Shown: positions 1 to 13,189 of the stretch, one piece after another
Numbering within the stretch: position 1 is the stretch's first letter
Layout of the letters: each line of letters opens with the position of its first letter
Source: Phoebastria nigripes
Taxonomy: Eukaryota > Chordata > Aves > Procellariiformes > Diomedeidae
Direction: 5' to 3'
DNA: 64,000 nucleotides
Assembly (NCBI GenBank): GCA_035582835.1
Contig: JAYKAV010002952.1
Location: 269,230 to 333,229 of the forward strand
Made by a program: the position numbers and the translations under genes
Notes under the pieces: generated by a model
The model's input: only the letters and a program-made list of their open reading frames with translations
The model's database searches: none
Told to the model about the DNA's origin: nothing

Positions 1-2184
1 AAATGGTAAAAGCTTATTGATCACACATCTATGCATATTCAGAGCTGTGAACCACACAATAATCCTGATGGAAGAATTAATTTCAGTGGCTCATGCTTTC
101 TTATTTCATTAAGATAGAAAACTAAGCAGTATGTCTGGAGCACATTTTAATTTTAGTATTTTTCTCAGCTAGATGATACATGTGCTGCTTTCTAGAATAA
201 CGTGAGATTTGGAGGGTAACCAATGTTTCAGGGGGAAAGTACATAGTAAACTTAAAGTTTCATACCAACTGGTTTTTAAAAACAGACATAGTGAATATTT
301 TTTAATGTGGCATAGAAATGGAGGATTAACACAGTGGTGAAACTTAAAAAGTATGGGTACTCTTAGGACTAAAGTATGTCTTTTACCAGAAGGACTGCAT
401 GTTTTGGATGTTTTTTTTTTTCCCTTAGTGCTAGTGCCATTTGAACGCAATTGCTAAATGGATGAGCACCACCGAGTGGTGCTCTGATGAGTACAAACAC
501 TATGCAGAATTTACAATATTAACCTCAACTGATTTTCAAAACTAAAAAACACAGTACTGTGACAACTCTGTAGAACTGTAGCTAGAAGAATACTGACGTA
601 TCTACTTATAATTAACCTTCAAACAACTAATTTTCTGGAATTAATTTCATGTCCAATGATAATTTTTTTCTATTAATTTGACAAGGACATTTCTGGAAGA
701 CTTTTTGCCTGATAGGTTTAAAATGTTTTAGGTAGTTCAACACTATCACTATGAAATCAGAACTTGCCATCTTCCATTTCCACTGTTTTAGGGCACTCCT
801 TTTGCCTGCTCACCGCATTTTCACTATCAGTTTCAGGTTTTTTGCTAGTAACTTTAAATATCTTTTTGCTCAGGTTGGGTGATCTGCTACAAATTCTTTA
901 GATGGAAAAGTGATATATTATCATTTCCTTGGTGGGATAGCATTCCTTATAGTGACATACAGAAAAATAAGTGATGAATAGATACATTTCTAATGTAGGA
1001 TAGACAGTTGCATCCTCAGGTGTATACTGGTTTATTCATAAGCCCATGTTTTTTTAATGTATCAGGTATGATACTTATAGAAAGCTTTGTTGCTCCTGTT
1101 GACATATAAGCCTTTCTCCTTCAGATATGCTTAGCTGCCTTAAGGACATAACAGTTCCTCTGCTACCAGTAGAGTTTTTTTACTGTGGTGATGATTGTAG
1201 TGATAAAATTGGGAAAGAGTCTGAGTAAATTGGGATATTAAGAGTACTAGGGAGATATGATCAGAGAGTAGGCAGAGTCTGTAAAGAAAGAAAGCAGATC
1301 TCCTAAACTCTTTCAGACCAAACCAACTACGCTCAGTCTCTCACTCTCTCTGTTTTCCTTTCTCTTTCCGTCTCTCTCTCTCTCTCAGTGATGACAGACC
1401 AGGGGCTGCTGGGAAGAGGTATTACTTTTCATACAGCCAACCTAGGAGAGGAAGTTTTACTTCCTCATGGAGTCAGTTGGCCAGAACTTTGGAAGCCCCA
1501 TCCAAAGCATCGGTTACAGGACGATCTGAGCAAGAACTATCTAGAGAAAATAATTCATGTTGTCAATAACAGGGTTTTGGATATTGTATGGACTTCAAGT
1601 GCATTTCTATGCAACAGAAATAGAAAACACGTACTCTAGAGAAGCATTTGTAGTGTGTGCCTCACAGGAAAGTAAGAGGGAGAGCTGCGACCAGAAACAC
1701 ATGCCTAGAAACTCTGAACATTGGAAATGCCTGCTGTGATCAAGGTAATGGAGATCCTGTGATTATGCTTTGTTCATAAACCCGTTTTCTTCGAAAGAAG
1801 AGAACCTGACCAAAGTCCCTAATATCACATTGTTTAAGCAAGGGAAACCAGTGATATGAATAGCACTCTTCACATTTGTTTCCTCTCTTTGTAAAGACCT
1901 TCTTAAATTAGCAGGTCTAGATAACCTGAACAAACCCAAGAGTCTTAAAAATTTGGCTGGGGTTCTTTCCAGCTTCCTGCTATTTATTTTTAATCAATAA
2001 TAGAATAGAGGTGTCATTTCTGAAGATAAGAAGAGAGTTAATAGTGTGCCAATGGAGACAGCAAGATGACCCAGCTAAGGTATAGATTACCATGTTATCA
2101 TCCTTGAGCAAAAGAATGGAAAGCTGATGTGTTTCAATCAATACATAATTAAATGAAGAGGAATATAAATGCAATTAATATCAT
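1..2184. other. Non-genic A+T-rich sequence; (TC)n tract
   Basis: No recognisable gene, RNA or transposon. The one structured part is a pyrimidine tract at about 1340-1387 ending in a (TC)n run and CAG. It looks like a strong splice acceptor and is followed by an 84-codon open frame (1388-1639, +) beginning MMTDQGLLGRG and ending in TAG. The translated sequence matches no family I know, and a (TC)n microsatellite can imitate an acceptor, so I do not call it a gene. Confidence 0.5.
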
Positions 2185-3060
2185 GTTATGGAGGACAGGT
2201 CTTATCAAACAAAACTGATTTCGTTTTTTTATGAGATTACAAGTTTGATTGACAAAGATAACTGCAGATGTAATATACTTAGATGTTACAAAGGCATGAC
2301 TTAAAGTTGCACAGACTTAAAAAATTAGCATGTAATTTTCACAATCTCTTGAAAAAGGGATTAAGAACTGACTAACTGGCAGACAGTAAAAAGTAGTGTT
2401 CAGTAGGAATTAATAAATTGGATATACCTAAGGAGCTTCATTAAGTGTTAACATTAATTTTGACATTATTTTAAATTCTGAACTGCTGATATAAAAGTAA
2501 GTAACAAAAAATACTTCAGATGTAATTCATAAAGACGGACACAATACTGATCTGCAATGTGGATATGGCACAGCAAGAACACAGAGCAGTCAAGGATATA
2601 AGGTATTCTGAAGTATAAACAGAACCATAATAAAGAGGGGAAAGTTATTTTTACCTTTTTTAAAAAACATTGATGGGACATAAATGGAATAATTAAATTC
2701 AGTTATGAGAATTGTATTTAGAATAAGAAGAAATGAACCACAAAATAAAAGGCTACAAAAAATGCCTTATTGTAAAGATAGATTTTAGAAGCCCTATTCA
2801 TTTAGCTCTAAGGCCTTGTAGAGATGGAGCAAGTCTTCTTCATCATATGAAAATATTTCTTGATCCAGTTGCATAACAAAATTAATGACTCAAAGTCATA
2901 TTCAAATGCAGAAAAAACATTTTAACTGTGAGTATGATTAGCCATCAGAACAAACTAGAGTGAAGAGATAAATTCTCTGGTTTGTAGCTCAAGACTATTT
3001 GTCTTGATGGAAGATGATATTGTAGATCCCCATCTGAGTAAGGATATTCATGACAACTAT
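2185..3060 (+). mobile_element. Decayed L3/CR1-type LINE fragment
   Basis: The segment from 2185 to about 2330 resembles a heavily mutated CR1/L3-clade reverse transcriptase. It begins with a GGQVLSNKT-like stretch and continues into the region that normally reads 'Asp-lys-gly...val-Asp-val'. About 2720-3050 resembles the 3' end of the same clade: a 'tcaaatgcag', then 'aactgtgagtatgattagccatcagaacaaac', then 'tcaagactatttgtcttgatggaagat' type tail. Stop codons and indels occur throughout, so it is an old fossil, far older than the CR1 copies downstream. The middle (2340-2720) is too diverged to assign. The call rests on remembered family patterns, not an alignment. Confidence 0.5.
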
Positions 3061-5511
3061 ATCGACCACATGAGAACTAAAGTTTACACATCAATCTTAT
3101 ACAGATCTCAAAGAAATACATATTTTATAAGAATTCTGAACATGTAGCATTACAGGCTTTGCACTTAGAAGTTGCTGGACTTCATACAAGAATAATAAAA
3201 AAGTTCTACAGTCTGAATTACATGTGATATCAGATTAGAATGACTTGAAGTTCAGTTCTGGCCCCATAATCTAAGTAATCACTTTGAAATTTAGAAATAT
3301 GAGATATTTCACTACTTTTGGTTTATGGAATTCTTCTACACTGGTCCTTCTCTAAGGAAAACTTGTTGATCTCAGCAGATATTTAAAGAAATATTCTGTT
3401 CTCTTAGTGGCATGTTGAGGAATTCAGTGAGTTTCAATTCTGACATCACAACCTCACAGAGATTTTACACTTATCGGTACACTAAAAAGAAGGGGCCAAA
3501 ACTGCTGCTGCCATGGAAATTGAACTTTCCTTCTACTCCATTGGGTGTCCCTGCTTCTGGAGTGTGATAAACACACTGACAAGGTGCAGAATGGAAAGCT
3601 TGCTCAGCTTCTGCAGAGGAAGCAAACAAATGGATCCACTCACCACAGCAATCAGTTGACAGTCTTCATGAGCAATATGTTGTTTAGACATTAAATCTTG
3701 TGTTAACTGCAGTTCTTTCCTGCAAGGCGTGGATTAGATTGTGAAGGCTAAATTCTTGTATTCCCATCACTTTCATTATTGCTTAGTATTCCAGTTGCAT
3801 TTCTTGGAGAGTATGTTCATTAATGTATGATACATGATCATATTTCTTCTAATTAATAACTTTGAGGAAGGAGAAAATTCATCTCTTAAAAATGTTACAA
3901 AGCCTATGAAACTTTCATCTGACTATTATTTAATATCTGTAATGCAAATTTTATCTTTAAATAAGAATAGGCTTACAGCTGTTTTAAGGACTTTACTTAG
4001 CGATACCTATAGGAAAAAATGCAGTCTTATACAGGGAGAATTATAGAACTCTGTAAAATTGACACTTTTATATGCTGATCCCATGACCTTGCCTTTTCTT
4101 TATAGGATGCTTATTTCCTGCCTCAGTGTAAGATGAGAACATCAAATAACCATTAACCCAAGATCTAAAATGCTAATAAGTGTTATTATTACTAAATTGC
4201 GTATTTGTCTTATATCTTCTAATGCCAGAAATTGTTCTGAGTGGTTAGTCTTTCTGAATACTTCATTACACGTACTTGATTTGGCTGCTGCATGTATTAA
4301 TAGTAGCTGAATGTCATATCCAGCTACACTGGCAAGTAAACAGAAGCCTTTGTTAAGTGTAATTTAAGCTGAAGTCTATTTTTTAAAGTGGTGAAACATT
4401 TATTTATTGTACTAAGGTTAAGTTAAATTAAATTATTTTTTTCTATTTCCTATTAGTGTTCATGTAGCTTAATCTCCCGTTGCCCACATTCTCAATGACA
4501 AAACGTAATGGACATTTGGCCAGGTGATAATAGGTGGAGTGACTTCAATAAGATTTGGTAATGAGGTAGCTGATGAGGTTTCATGCAAGGGATGTTTCAT
4601 TGAAACTGCATTAACAGATGATTAGCAAGCTTAAATTAAGAGGCAAAGAGAACAAACAATATGAAGCTAAGCAGGTGGTAAAGAGGAAATACTAAGGAAG
4701 GAGATAGAAATGTAATGAAGTTTAATGCTGAAATATTTCCTCACTACTTAGAGAGGGACGATACAGATCCTTACTTAAGTATTTCTGGAGAAGTAAACAT
4801 GAAAACCAATTAGTAGCAGAAATGTCAACACTTCAGGTGACAAAAGTACTCTAGCTAAAGCACAAAAGACTTTGGGCCATCAGATGCACAGCTAAGTATA
4901 TCGAGTGCTAAAATTACACCAGTTTGTGATAATTTGAATAACATGATTAAACCATTGCTGTCATCGCATGGAGAAGAAAAGAAAGGCCAAGCAAAAGGAC
5001 TGAAAACATCGATTCATATAGCACACATTTTCTTCAAAAAGCCTTGACAATTTGGTTTTTCTATGGTTATCTCTAAAACAATTGTTTTTACATAAACTTG
5101 GAAAGGAGAATGTGACGATCAACGTACAAAAATCGTGTGATTTGCATGACTGTTTGCATATTGGTTGTGCTTTACTCAAGCTATATTCTTGCTTCTCAGT
5201 TATCCACTTAGGTCATCAGACTACAGTGCGGCTACAGAAATAAAAATATGCCAGCCCTAAGACATTGATAGTAAATTATGAATTCTCAGAGAAGACATTA
5301 CAAGAAGTGCCCAGAGGAACCACAGGCTTAAAAACTTGTTTGCATAAGTGATGACTCATGATTATGAATAATTAAAATCACTACAAAAATCTACTTGTGA
5401 GTAACATAAAGACTGGAACCTAAACTTGAGATCAGCTTTCCTAAATGACAATAAAGTTAGTTATGGCAACAGTTACTTTGAAAACCATGTGGAATTCCCG
5501 GTTTGGGGAAT
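3061..5511. other. Non-genic sequence, nothing recognised
   Basis: A+T-rich sequence with frequent stops in all frames. The longest open stretch (3834-4046, +, 70 codons) has no recognisable homology and no convincing splice context. I see no repeat family, RNA gene or promoter here. Confidence 0.5.
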
Positions 5512-5645
5512 CTTATTATTTCCTTATTATTTTATTTCCAATATTACCGTATTAATAATATTAATCATTATTAATTATTAATTTTTATTAATAATTAACA
5601 GTTAATTTTTTAATTTTATTATTTATTATTAATCCTATTATTTTC
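5512..5645. repeat. A+T-rich low-complexity tract
   Basis: About 130 bp made almost only of A and T, with repeated ATTATT, TTAATAAT and ATTAATTATTAAT words that can pair with each other as short hairpins. It ends at a pyrimidine run and CAG (5663). Confidence 0.85.
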
Positions 5646-5835
5646 TGCTTTATCACTCTCCAGAATTAAATGCATACAGGGAAGGTGAGTCATAAATATT
5701 TGTATGATTTAATCGTCCAGTTGTCCTTGCTCCTTGCCTGAGTTATTTTGCAACTTTGCTTGTTCTTGGTGATCTGAACCTTAATCTGCTGATGTGACTT
5801 TACGGCTTGTCCTCAGTATAGACTTGCTTGGCTAT

Positions 5836-6042
5836 CACTGGACTCCTGGCTGGCCCTGGTTATGATCCCCAAACGTCATCTTGCTCAGGTCCTGCAAGGT
5901 GGCAGTCCTTGTTNGTGTGCCTGCCCTGCCTGTGCCTGCCCTGCTGTCACCCTCAGCTCTTGGCTCCCCTGCCCGTGCAGAGCAGCCCAGGGCAGTAAGG
6001 CTCTTACAGGCTTTGTCAGCGTCCAGCTGCATCTAGGATCAC
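5836..6042. other. G+C-rich block of unknown origin
   Basis: The block stands out from the surrounding A+T-rich DNA. It holds repeated TGCCTGCCCTGCC / TGTGCCTGCCCTGC words and an N at 5914. CpG is scarce, so it is not a typical CpG island. The internal quasi-repeats suggest an unrecognised interspersed repeat or a decayed LTR. Frames are open on both strands (5862-6089 + and 5835-6032 -), but the composition alone explains this and the proteins look like low-complexity Cys/Ala/Pro sequence. Confidence 0.4.
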
Positions 6043-9021
6043 ACTTCTGTGAAGAGCACACAGATAGCTTTAATGAGCATAGAAGGTGAAGACCTTATTT
6101 GGAGATTTTTCAAGATTAACTTTTATCTGCTTGTGACTCATGGGTGTGTGTGAACTTTTCGCTGCATAGGAAGATCTACAAAATGGTGGAGATGAGAGAA
6201 GGCTACTGACACAGTCTAAACTTTTCATTTCTTACAAAGACATTTACAACAGCAAACTTAAAAAAGGTCCCTTTGGCTGTAGCAACTCTTATAAAAGAGG
6301 TTTTGGAGCTGGTTCCAACCACAAGATTTAGGTTCTGAAATGCCTAAGTTGTCTATTGTAAAGGAATTTTAAATTGTTGTATGTATGCAAAATCTTTGTT
6401 CCAGAACTTGGTATTTCCAGGGCACACACTCATGCTCCCTCTGCAGGCTTCCTGTCGTTAGACAAATTAATCATATGACATGGTTTCAGCAAGAGATGTG
6501 AAGCCCACCCTCACCCCGCTGTTATGGATGAGGGCCAGGGTACGCCAGAAAGGAAATCAGCGTGCATACTCCTAGATGAGTGCTGTCACCACTGTCACCA
6601 GCAGAAAATAACAACTCAATCTTGTGAGGTGGACAACACTGTCTGTGTTGGGAGAATGTTAGGTGTGTTATATAAATGCTAAATCCTCAGAGGCTTAAGT
6701 TGAGAAACAGCTCTGTTCTGGACCCTGTAATTTTAACTGGATTTTTACATTTAGACAGCCAGCTTAGAACTAAGTCATAAGTTAGTTGCCAAGTCCCTTT
6801 TTCGAATATTCTCTTCAGAAAATTCTCCAAACTCTGGGATCTGGAGCAGTGATTTCATAATTCTAGAAATCACTGAGTGAAACTGAATTATTGTTGGCAG
6901 CTGCAGTATTTCCAGAGTATTGCATGCACTGTTTCTCTTCCATCTACAATTCCATTTACCATTTTGTTGCAGCAGTTCTTTAAGGTTCCTCTTTCCTCAC
7001 CTGTACCAATCACCCTCCCTGATCTTAAAGTTTCTCAGGTATGTGGGTCAATGGATATATCTGTTTATAAAATCCTGAAAGTTATTCTTAACAGCTGACA
7101 AACAGTATTTAAGGAATGCCCCACAACTCTTACTCTTTTAACTTTCTACCTTGACAATATTTAGAAAATATCAATCATTTCAAGGGTCTAATAACATCCA
7201 GTCCTTTCAGGAAGGCTTTTCAGAATGAAGGTCATTAAGATTATTGCTCCCTTTTGACCTAAGTTATTTAAGTCTAGACACTTGCTGCAGAATTATAGAT
7301 CAAGCCCTCATCATAATAGCAGATAATTTGCCTTTCCAAACCCCAATATAATAAAAAGTAAGAAAAGAATTAGGCAGTTTAAAGCACTAGTTTAATGAGT
7401 AGAGTCTCTCTCTTTTCATAATGAGAAGGCTCATCGAGTTGACTTGTGACATTGAGTTGAAAGCCAGGAATTCCTAGGGAAAATTTAAAAGTACCTTTGA
7501 AAGATTTTTTTTGTTCCCTTGTAAAGGCATGGCAGAAGCAAATAAATAAACAGCTTCAAGGTAGAGAGTTTGATTCTGGTAATCTTCAGTGAAGATGACT
7601 TGTCTCTCCACCTTCTCTCTTCCTTTCCCAGGAAATTCTGTGGAATTAATTTATACAGTAGCTCTTCTGTAACTGAAGAGACTGTAAACATGAGAGATTG
7701 AAAATAGGGTAGTATCTTTTAATATTAACAAGTCAAATAGCAGAGGACAGACAAGTCAGATATTAATTATTTTGAAAGTTTTTTTTTAAATATCCAAGAT
7801 TAAGGAATATTTTGCCATATACAGATTTTGACATGTTGATCAGTAGAGTTGCTTGAAAATAAGGTATACTCTTTAATGTCAGTTTTCAGAATAAGTGTTG
7901 CTACTTTAAATTTGAAAGTATTTGCAAACATTTATTTTGGAAGTGTGAATTTCAGACATTTCTGAGAAGCCATTCCGGTGCAATACTCCTTCAGCTTTTC
8001 ACCTAGCATAGGTCTCTAGATCCTTTGTTGGTTTCTGCAGTGTCTAGCCAAATTTTTTCTGAAACAAAGATGCAGAGGACACACTTACGTGTGTAGGAGA
8101 GGTCGATATTAGTCTAATGTAGTTAGCATGAGGGATGAGGGTCTCCAGTCATGGTCTTTGTATTCCCTTCATGGTGATTTCTAATTAGTGCACTAAGTGC
8201 CCGCTGACTCACCTGAATCTTTGACAGCAAGAAAAAAGTCTATTGTGATTATCAACACCAGTGGGGCAAAGCTACTTGTGTTGTACTAATTCATAAAGCC
8301 CTTCCTCCATCCTCTAGCACTTGTTGTAATTAAAGAGCCTGATTCAGATCATTTGCACAGTTGTTCTGTGCAAATTCTGAGACCTGATTTTATTCTGTTC
8401 ACTTATTCTTAAATGCATATGATAAGAATCCAGATAGTCAGGCCCAGAGCATTTTTGCTTTTCAGATACCATTTTACTGAGTCAATAAACCAAATATACA
8501 AATATGTATGTAAAGCAGTTCACTAATACATGGAATTTAACTAAATATATTGATGGTCATAATCTCTTGGCCAGAGTCAGCTTCTAATCTGCAAATAACC
8601 TTACTTCTGCAAATTAACCTGCATTGCTATGTTTTCTCATCAAGACAATAATTAAAGAATTAACAGTAGCTGATTCTTCAATTATCCTTAAATAGAGTCC
8701 TATATCTAATTTCCAGAACACATCTGCTGCACCAGTATTCCAGCTCATTATAAGTAATATAGAAATATCCTATCTGTTCTCCTTGGATCTTTCAAGACGA
8801 TCACCATGTTTTTCGTTTTGTTTTTTTTAATGACTTTTTGTAATACTATATCAAATTTTAGACTTTTGAAACGAAAATCCCCAAATAAGATAAAACAATG
8901 CATATTAGGTAGCAGCAACTAGGCAGTTCTATGTAATACAATACAATGATTTACATTTCACCATGAAGTAACTTTGTTGTTTCTAGTAAGTTTAACTATC
9001 TGCAAGTTTTCTTTCACATAC
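6043..9021. other. Non-genic sequence with one exon-like segment
   Basis: No gene or repeat family was recognised. At 6973-7038 (+) a 22-codon open segment, QFFKVPLSS...LKVSQ, lies between a strong acceptor (pyrimidine-rich tract ending TTGTTGCAG) and a good donor (CTCAG/GTATGT), phase 0 at both ends. On the minus strand, 7691-7485 is open for 68 codons behind a pyrimidine-rich acceptor-like tract. Neither has recognisable homology. Confidence 0.4.
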
Positions 9022-9536
9022 TGTCCTGGTTTCGGCTGGGATAGAGTTAATTTTCTTCCTAGTGCTGTGTTTTGGATTTAGTTTGAAAAGAATGTTGATA
9101 ACACACTGATGATTTTAGTTGTTGCTAAGTAGTCTACTAGTCAAGGGCTTTTCAGCTTCCCATGCTCTGCCAGGTGCACAAGAAGCTGGGAGGGAGCATA
9201 GCCGGGACAGCTAGCCCAACTGGCCAATGGGCTATTCCATACCATATGATGTCATGCTTAATATATAAATAGGAGGCGTGGTCCAGGAAGTAGCCATCGC
9301 TGCTTGGGTATCGCCCAGCAGGTGGTGAGCAATTGCATTGTGCATCACTCATTTTGTATATTCTATCATTATTATTATTACTATTATCATTATTTTCCCT
9401 TCCTTTTCTGTTTTATTAAACTGTCTTTATCTCAATCCACGGATTTTACTTTTGTTTTCCCGATTCTCTCCCCCAGGGGAGGGGGGAGTGAGTGAGCGGC
9501 TGTGTGGTGTTTGGCTGCCTGCCGGGTTAAACCACA
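9022..9536 (+). mobile_element. ERVL-type solo LTR, copy 1
   Basis: This LTR starts TGTCCTGGTTTCGGCTGGGA and ends GGGTTAAACCACA, matching the minus-strand copies at 24.3 and 31.1 kb. A TATA box (TATATAAA) lies at 9262-9269, a polyadenylation signal ATTAAA at 9415-9420, and (ATT)n-rich sequence between them. Compared with the 31-kb copy it lacks about ten bases in the GATTCTCTCCCCC...GGGG segment and the last three bases. No internal retroviral sequence or primer-binding site follows, so it is a solo LTR. The immediate flanks (CATAC on the left, GTCTT on the right) do not form a target duplication, although a CATAC occurs 23 bp downstream at 9560-9564. Confidence 0.88.
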
Positions 9537-10724
9537 GTCTTATATTTCTTTGATGAGATCATACTCCATGTGTGTGGATGAGAAAGAGAAAAATGAAAAG
9601 AGAGAGTGGAGCATGTTCAAAAGCTATGATTCAGCAAATTACATGCTGAACTTTAAGCATGCTGATGAATTAGAAAACAGAAACGCTGAAGAAATGTTAC
9701 ATTATGACTTCACACTATAAGAAAATTTTCATAAGTTATTTAGGATTTTAAATTACTGTTTTTAATTATGTTGTTATTAATTATATGGGTAAAAGTATGT
9801 ATTAAAATAATGACTATATGTAGTTTATACATGCTATATTGGAATTTAATTTGTTTGTAGTCAGCTGCCACAATTAAAGAGAAAGAAGGATAAGATTATA
9901 AGTGGATAAGATAAAGCAGAATGTAGCTAGGTAAAGCAAAGAAAAATTAGACCATTTAAAAGCTTCAAAATCAATCCCTGCTCAAACAAAAACTGGAGAG
10001 ACAACTCAATAAACTTGACCTGTTTCATAACAAATGGAGAGATAATTTTAAGGGGTAAGCAGCCTCTGTCCCATCTCCAGTTGCCAATGCTTCTACCTGG
10101 AAGCTATTTCAAAAAATGCTGCATGCAGCTCTTGCCAGCTGTCCTAACAATGAGTAGGAGGAGAGAATTTCTTAGATCACTAGAAGCTAAAAAAAAAAAA
10201 ATCTACTTCTATAAGTTGAGATCACCACACTTTCTTTTTAATCTGAAGAGGAATATGAAACTGGTATTGTACAATGAAATAAAATTATAACAACTGTGTC
10301 ATTAAGAGACAAAACATAAGAGACTAAGTCAGATATTGATGGGAGAAGATTAAGTCCCAATTTACCATGAAAGATGTGTAAAGATATGCCTATGTACTGC
10401 AGTAAAACTGAAGAGATCAATACGGTGTTTCACAACAAGGAATATGCATCTATATTTGCATGGATGATACATATTAGTTTAAAAAGTGACATTCAGGATA
10501 GTTTACATGTGAGTTGGTCTTTCTCCTTTACTGCCCTTTTCCTTCTTACTGGGATAGTGAGATTTCTACAGGATGATTTTTGTCTTAAGGCTTAGCTAAT
10601 TCATAGTTATTCACAGTTACTCACAGTATTTTGACTTACCTCCTGAATTCCAGAATTTTGAAAACAAGAATAAAATGAAGGCACTGCAGATTTCTGAAAA
10701 CAATGATAATCAGGGGTAGCTTTG
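9537..10724. other. Non-genic sequence downstream of LTR
   Basis: A+T-rich unique sequence. A 55-codon open frame from ATG at 9553 to TAA at 9720 (+) is acidic and Lys/Glu-rich, but it has no known domain and no clear splice acceptor. The A run at 10190-10201 is a simple homopolymer. I recognise nothing else. Confidence 0.4.
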
Positions 10725-10930
10725 CAATGACCTTGGCCAGCTGCCTCAGCACTTGTGGGAGCATCCCATCAGGCCTATGGACTTACGTCTGTCCAATTTG
10801 TTTAAATGTTCCCTAACCTGATAGTCCTCCACCAAGGACATCAGCACAGAAGTTTTCTTAACAGGTTATCTGTTTCCCTCAGCTAGGATTACAGCTGAAG
10901 ACTTGCTCCATGTACACTCACTCATGATGT
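10725..10930. repeat. Possible unclassified interspersed repeat
   Basis: A more G+C-rich segment with words such as CTGCCTCAGCACTTGTGGGAGC followed by ATCCCATCAGGCC and ATGGACTT. I associate these with recurrent avian sequence, but I cannot name a family or define the ends. A self-search against an avian repeat library would settle it. No open frame of note. Confidence 0.25.
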
Positions 10931-13189
10931 CCTCTGCCTTAAGAAATGTTGCAAGTTATAGGTTCTCATAAATCTCACAGACCACATAGCACAGAGCTAA
11001 GCAGAAAGATATATTACGAGAATCCCAATGAAGAGGGAAAGATTAAGAATGATGATTAATTCCTTTAGGTTCCATCAACCACTTCTATTAATTTGATATC
11101 TAATAAAACAGAATAAAAATTTGTTAAATATTTTTTCTTGTAGTGTTTCTTTATACAAAACATTTCTCCATAATACTCAGGACTGCTGCAACAGTTGTGT
11201 TTTGAAGATTTCGGCGTGCTTTGTAAACATTGATTTTTGAGCCTGAAGGTACTGAGTAAAATTCTATGATCTTAAAATTAAGTATATATACTGTGCAGTG
11301 TTATACATATGCATATTTATATATGGATATTTTCAAATATGCATATGCATATATATCTAAACCTATGTCTATACATGGGCCATACTCATGCTCAACACCC
11401 ATAAGCATTCATACTGCTATCACAGTCTAATTTTTCAAATGAATACAAGTATTTACATAGAATCACAACGATGTGTTCTTTATTGAGTTTTTCCCCTTAG
11501 CTCTCTAATTTCAAATAAAGTTGACAAAAGAGGTGGAGTCCTGCAAGCATCTGTATGGATGGAAAAGTTGCAGCCTATACTTAAAATTTTCTGTATGTCA
11601 GGAAATCCACTTTGCNATCCATTGCAGCCTTCCTATTTTCAGCCTATTTTCATTGTTAATAGAAAGATTCATTTCCGTTGGTAAAAGTATGTACATGCCT
11701 GTATATAGAGTAGGATTTTCCAAACTTTCTAGTAGTGGTCTGATTTCCATACAGAGTAGAATTGCTGATACACTTTGTTTCTTGCTATGTTTTTGTTTGT
11801 TTGTTTGTTGTGGTTTGGTTTTTTTTTTTCCCATTTGTTGTTGTTTTTTTTTTGTTTCTTCTGCCTTTCTACTATTTACCTTTATTTAACATTGCTTTTC
11901 ATATAGTTCTTGTTCTCCAGGAATGGGTATATAGTTAGCTGCACAGAGGACAGTAGTGCATAGTAGGAGTCTCCTCTACCCTTAGTACCAGGACAATTTT
12001 CTGCAAGATAGTCACCGACCACAAATGCATCTTCTTCTGGCTCTGGCTATGAGGCTTCTGGCAGCTCCTCAGCCTGTCGCATGCTTGTTGCTACTGCCTC
12101 CTTCAGTCAGCTGTCTCCACTACTTCTATAAATGTTTTATGAATGTATTTCAGTCTAAAGAAGCCAGATTAGCCTAAGACATTTTAATGAGTACTCTTTG
12201 CTAACCTGGTTCCTTTCATCTGAAAAAAGACTAGGAGCATTCATATCTCTGCAGACAAACCTAAGAGTAAAGTTACTTCTTTGGAAGGCACAAATAGAAA
12301 GGCAAAAGATATATGTCTGTAGCCTTGTATTAGAGGAGAGGTGCCTCCTCCACATGCTCCTTCTGTTCTGACACATCTATTGTAAGTAATTTCTCCTGGG
12401 CTACCTTTTAGAATTCTGTTAAATCCTGACTCCCCCTGCTTCCAGATATACTTCTTTAAATGAAATTCTTTCCACTTTTCCTCCACTCTAGTATTTCTTT
12501 CTTCCTGCTATGTCCCTTGTGCCCCTAATCTTTGAGCAACTTCCACCTGCTCACAGGTGTCCCACTTATGACTCATCTTGTTACTGTTCTGTTCTGTATC
12601 ACTAATCATGGTGACACTCAAAGGCTCTGACATTTCCAGCATACCCTGCTATATAACAAGGCTGTGCTTTAATGCTAAATTCTGTTTTCATTGTGTCACA
12701 GTATTTTTGGCAAGCAGTGAAAACAGTAAGTCAAGTCATATTGAAACTACACTGTCCCTTACAGTAGATTCATTTCTCAGACAGATATTAAAAAGGTAAG
12801 ATGTGAATTGAACATTTATTTCTAAAGTTCATCTGTGTATGTATGTTTTCCCAGTAAGTTAATATTAATGTACTTTGCTCTGCAGGATAAATTAAATTTA
12901 CAGATTAGATAAAAATACTTTCAGCCAAATTCAGAAGTGGTCTGTCATGTGCTATGAGCTAGAATCCATTAATACTAATGTGAATGCCATTAGGTCTGCT
13001 TGTGACAATTCAACCAATATGTAATGAAACCCCAGCAATTAAAACTTACGTGTCAAGAATTTGGAACAAGGGGTAATTTCCCCATAGAAACATGGAAGGA
13101 ACTATTTTCTGGAATATACTTGTCACACTGACGCTATGTAAAAAATGTGAATGCAAAACTTTGTGTCTCAATCTTTCAAAAGCAAGTCT

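Noticed and set aside
7485..7691. Minus-strand terminal exon-like segment behind a pyrimidine tract
   Set aside because: No polyadenylation signal, upstream exon or homology. Shows how often exon-like patterns arise here.
9152..9553. Open frames within the 9-kb LTR, and the matching frames in the 24-, 31- and 48-kb LTRs
   Set aside because: They lie in LTR sequence and simple (ATT)n repeats. LTRs of this type encode no protein.
11521..11889. 122-codon plus-strand frame
   Set aside because: Driven by T-rich low-complexity sequence coding mostly Phe, Leu and Cys. No splice context or homology.
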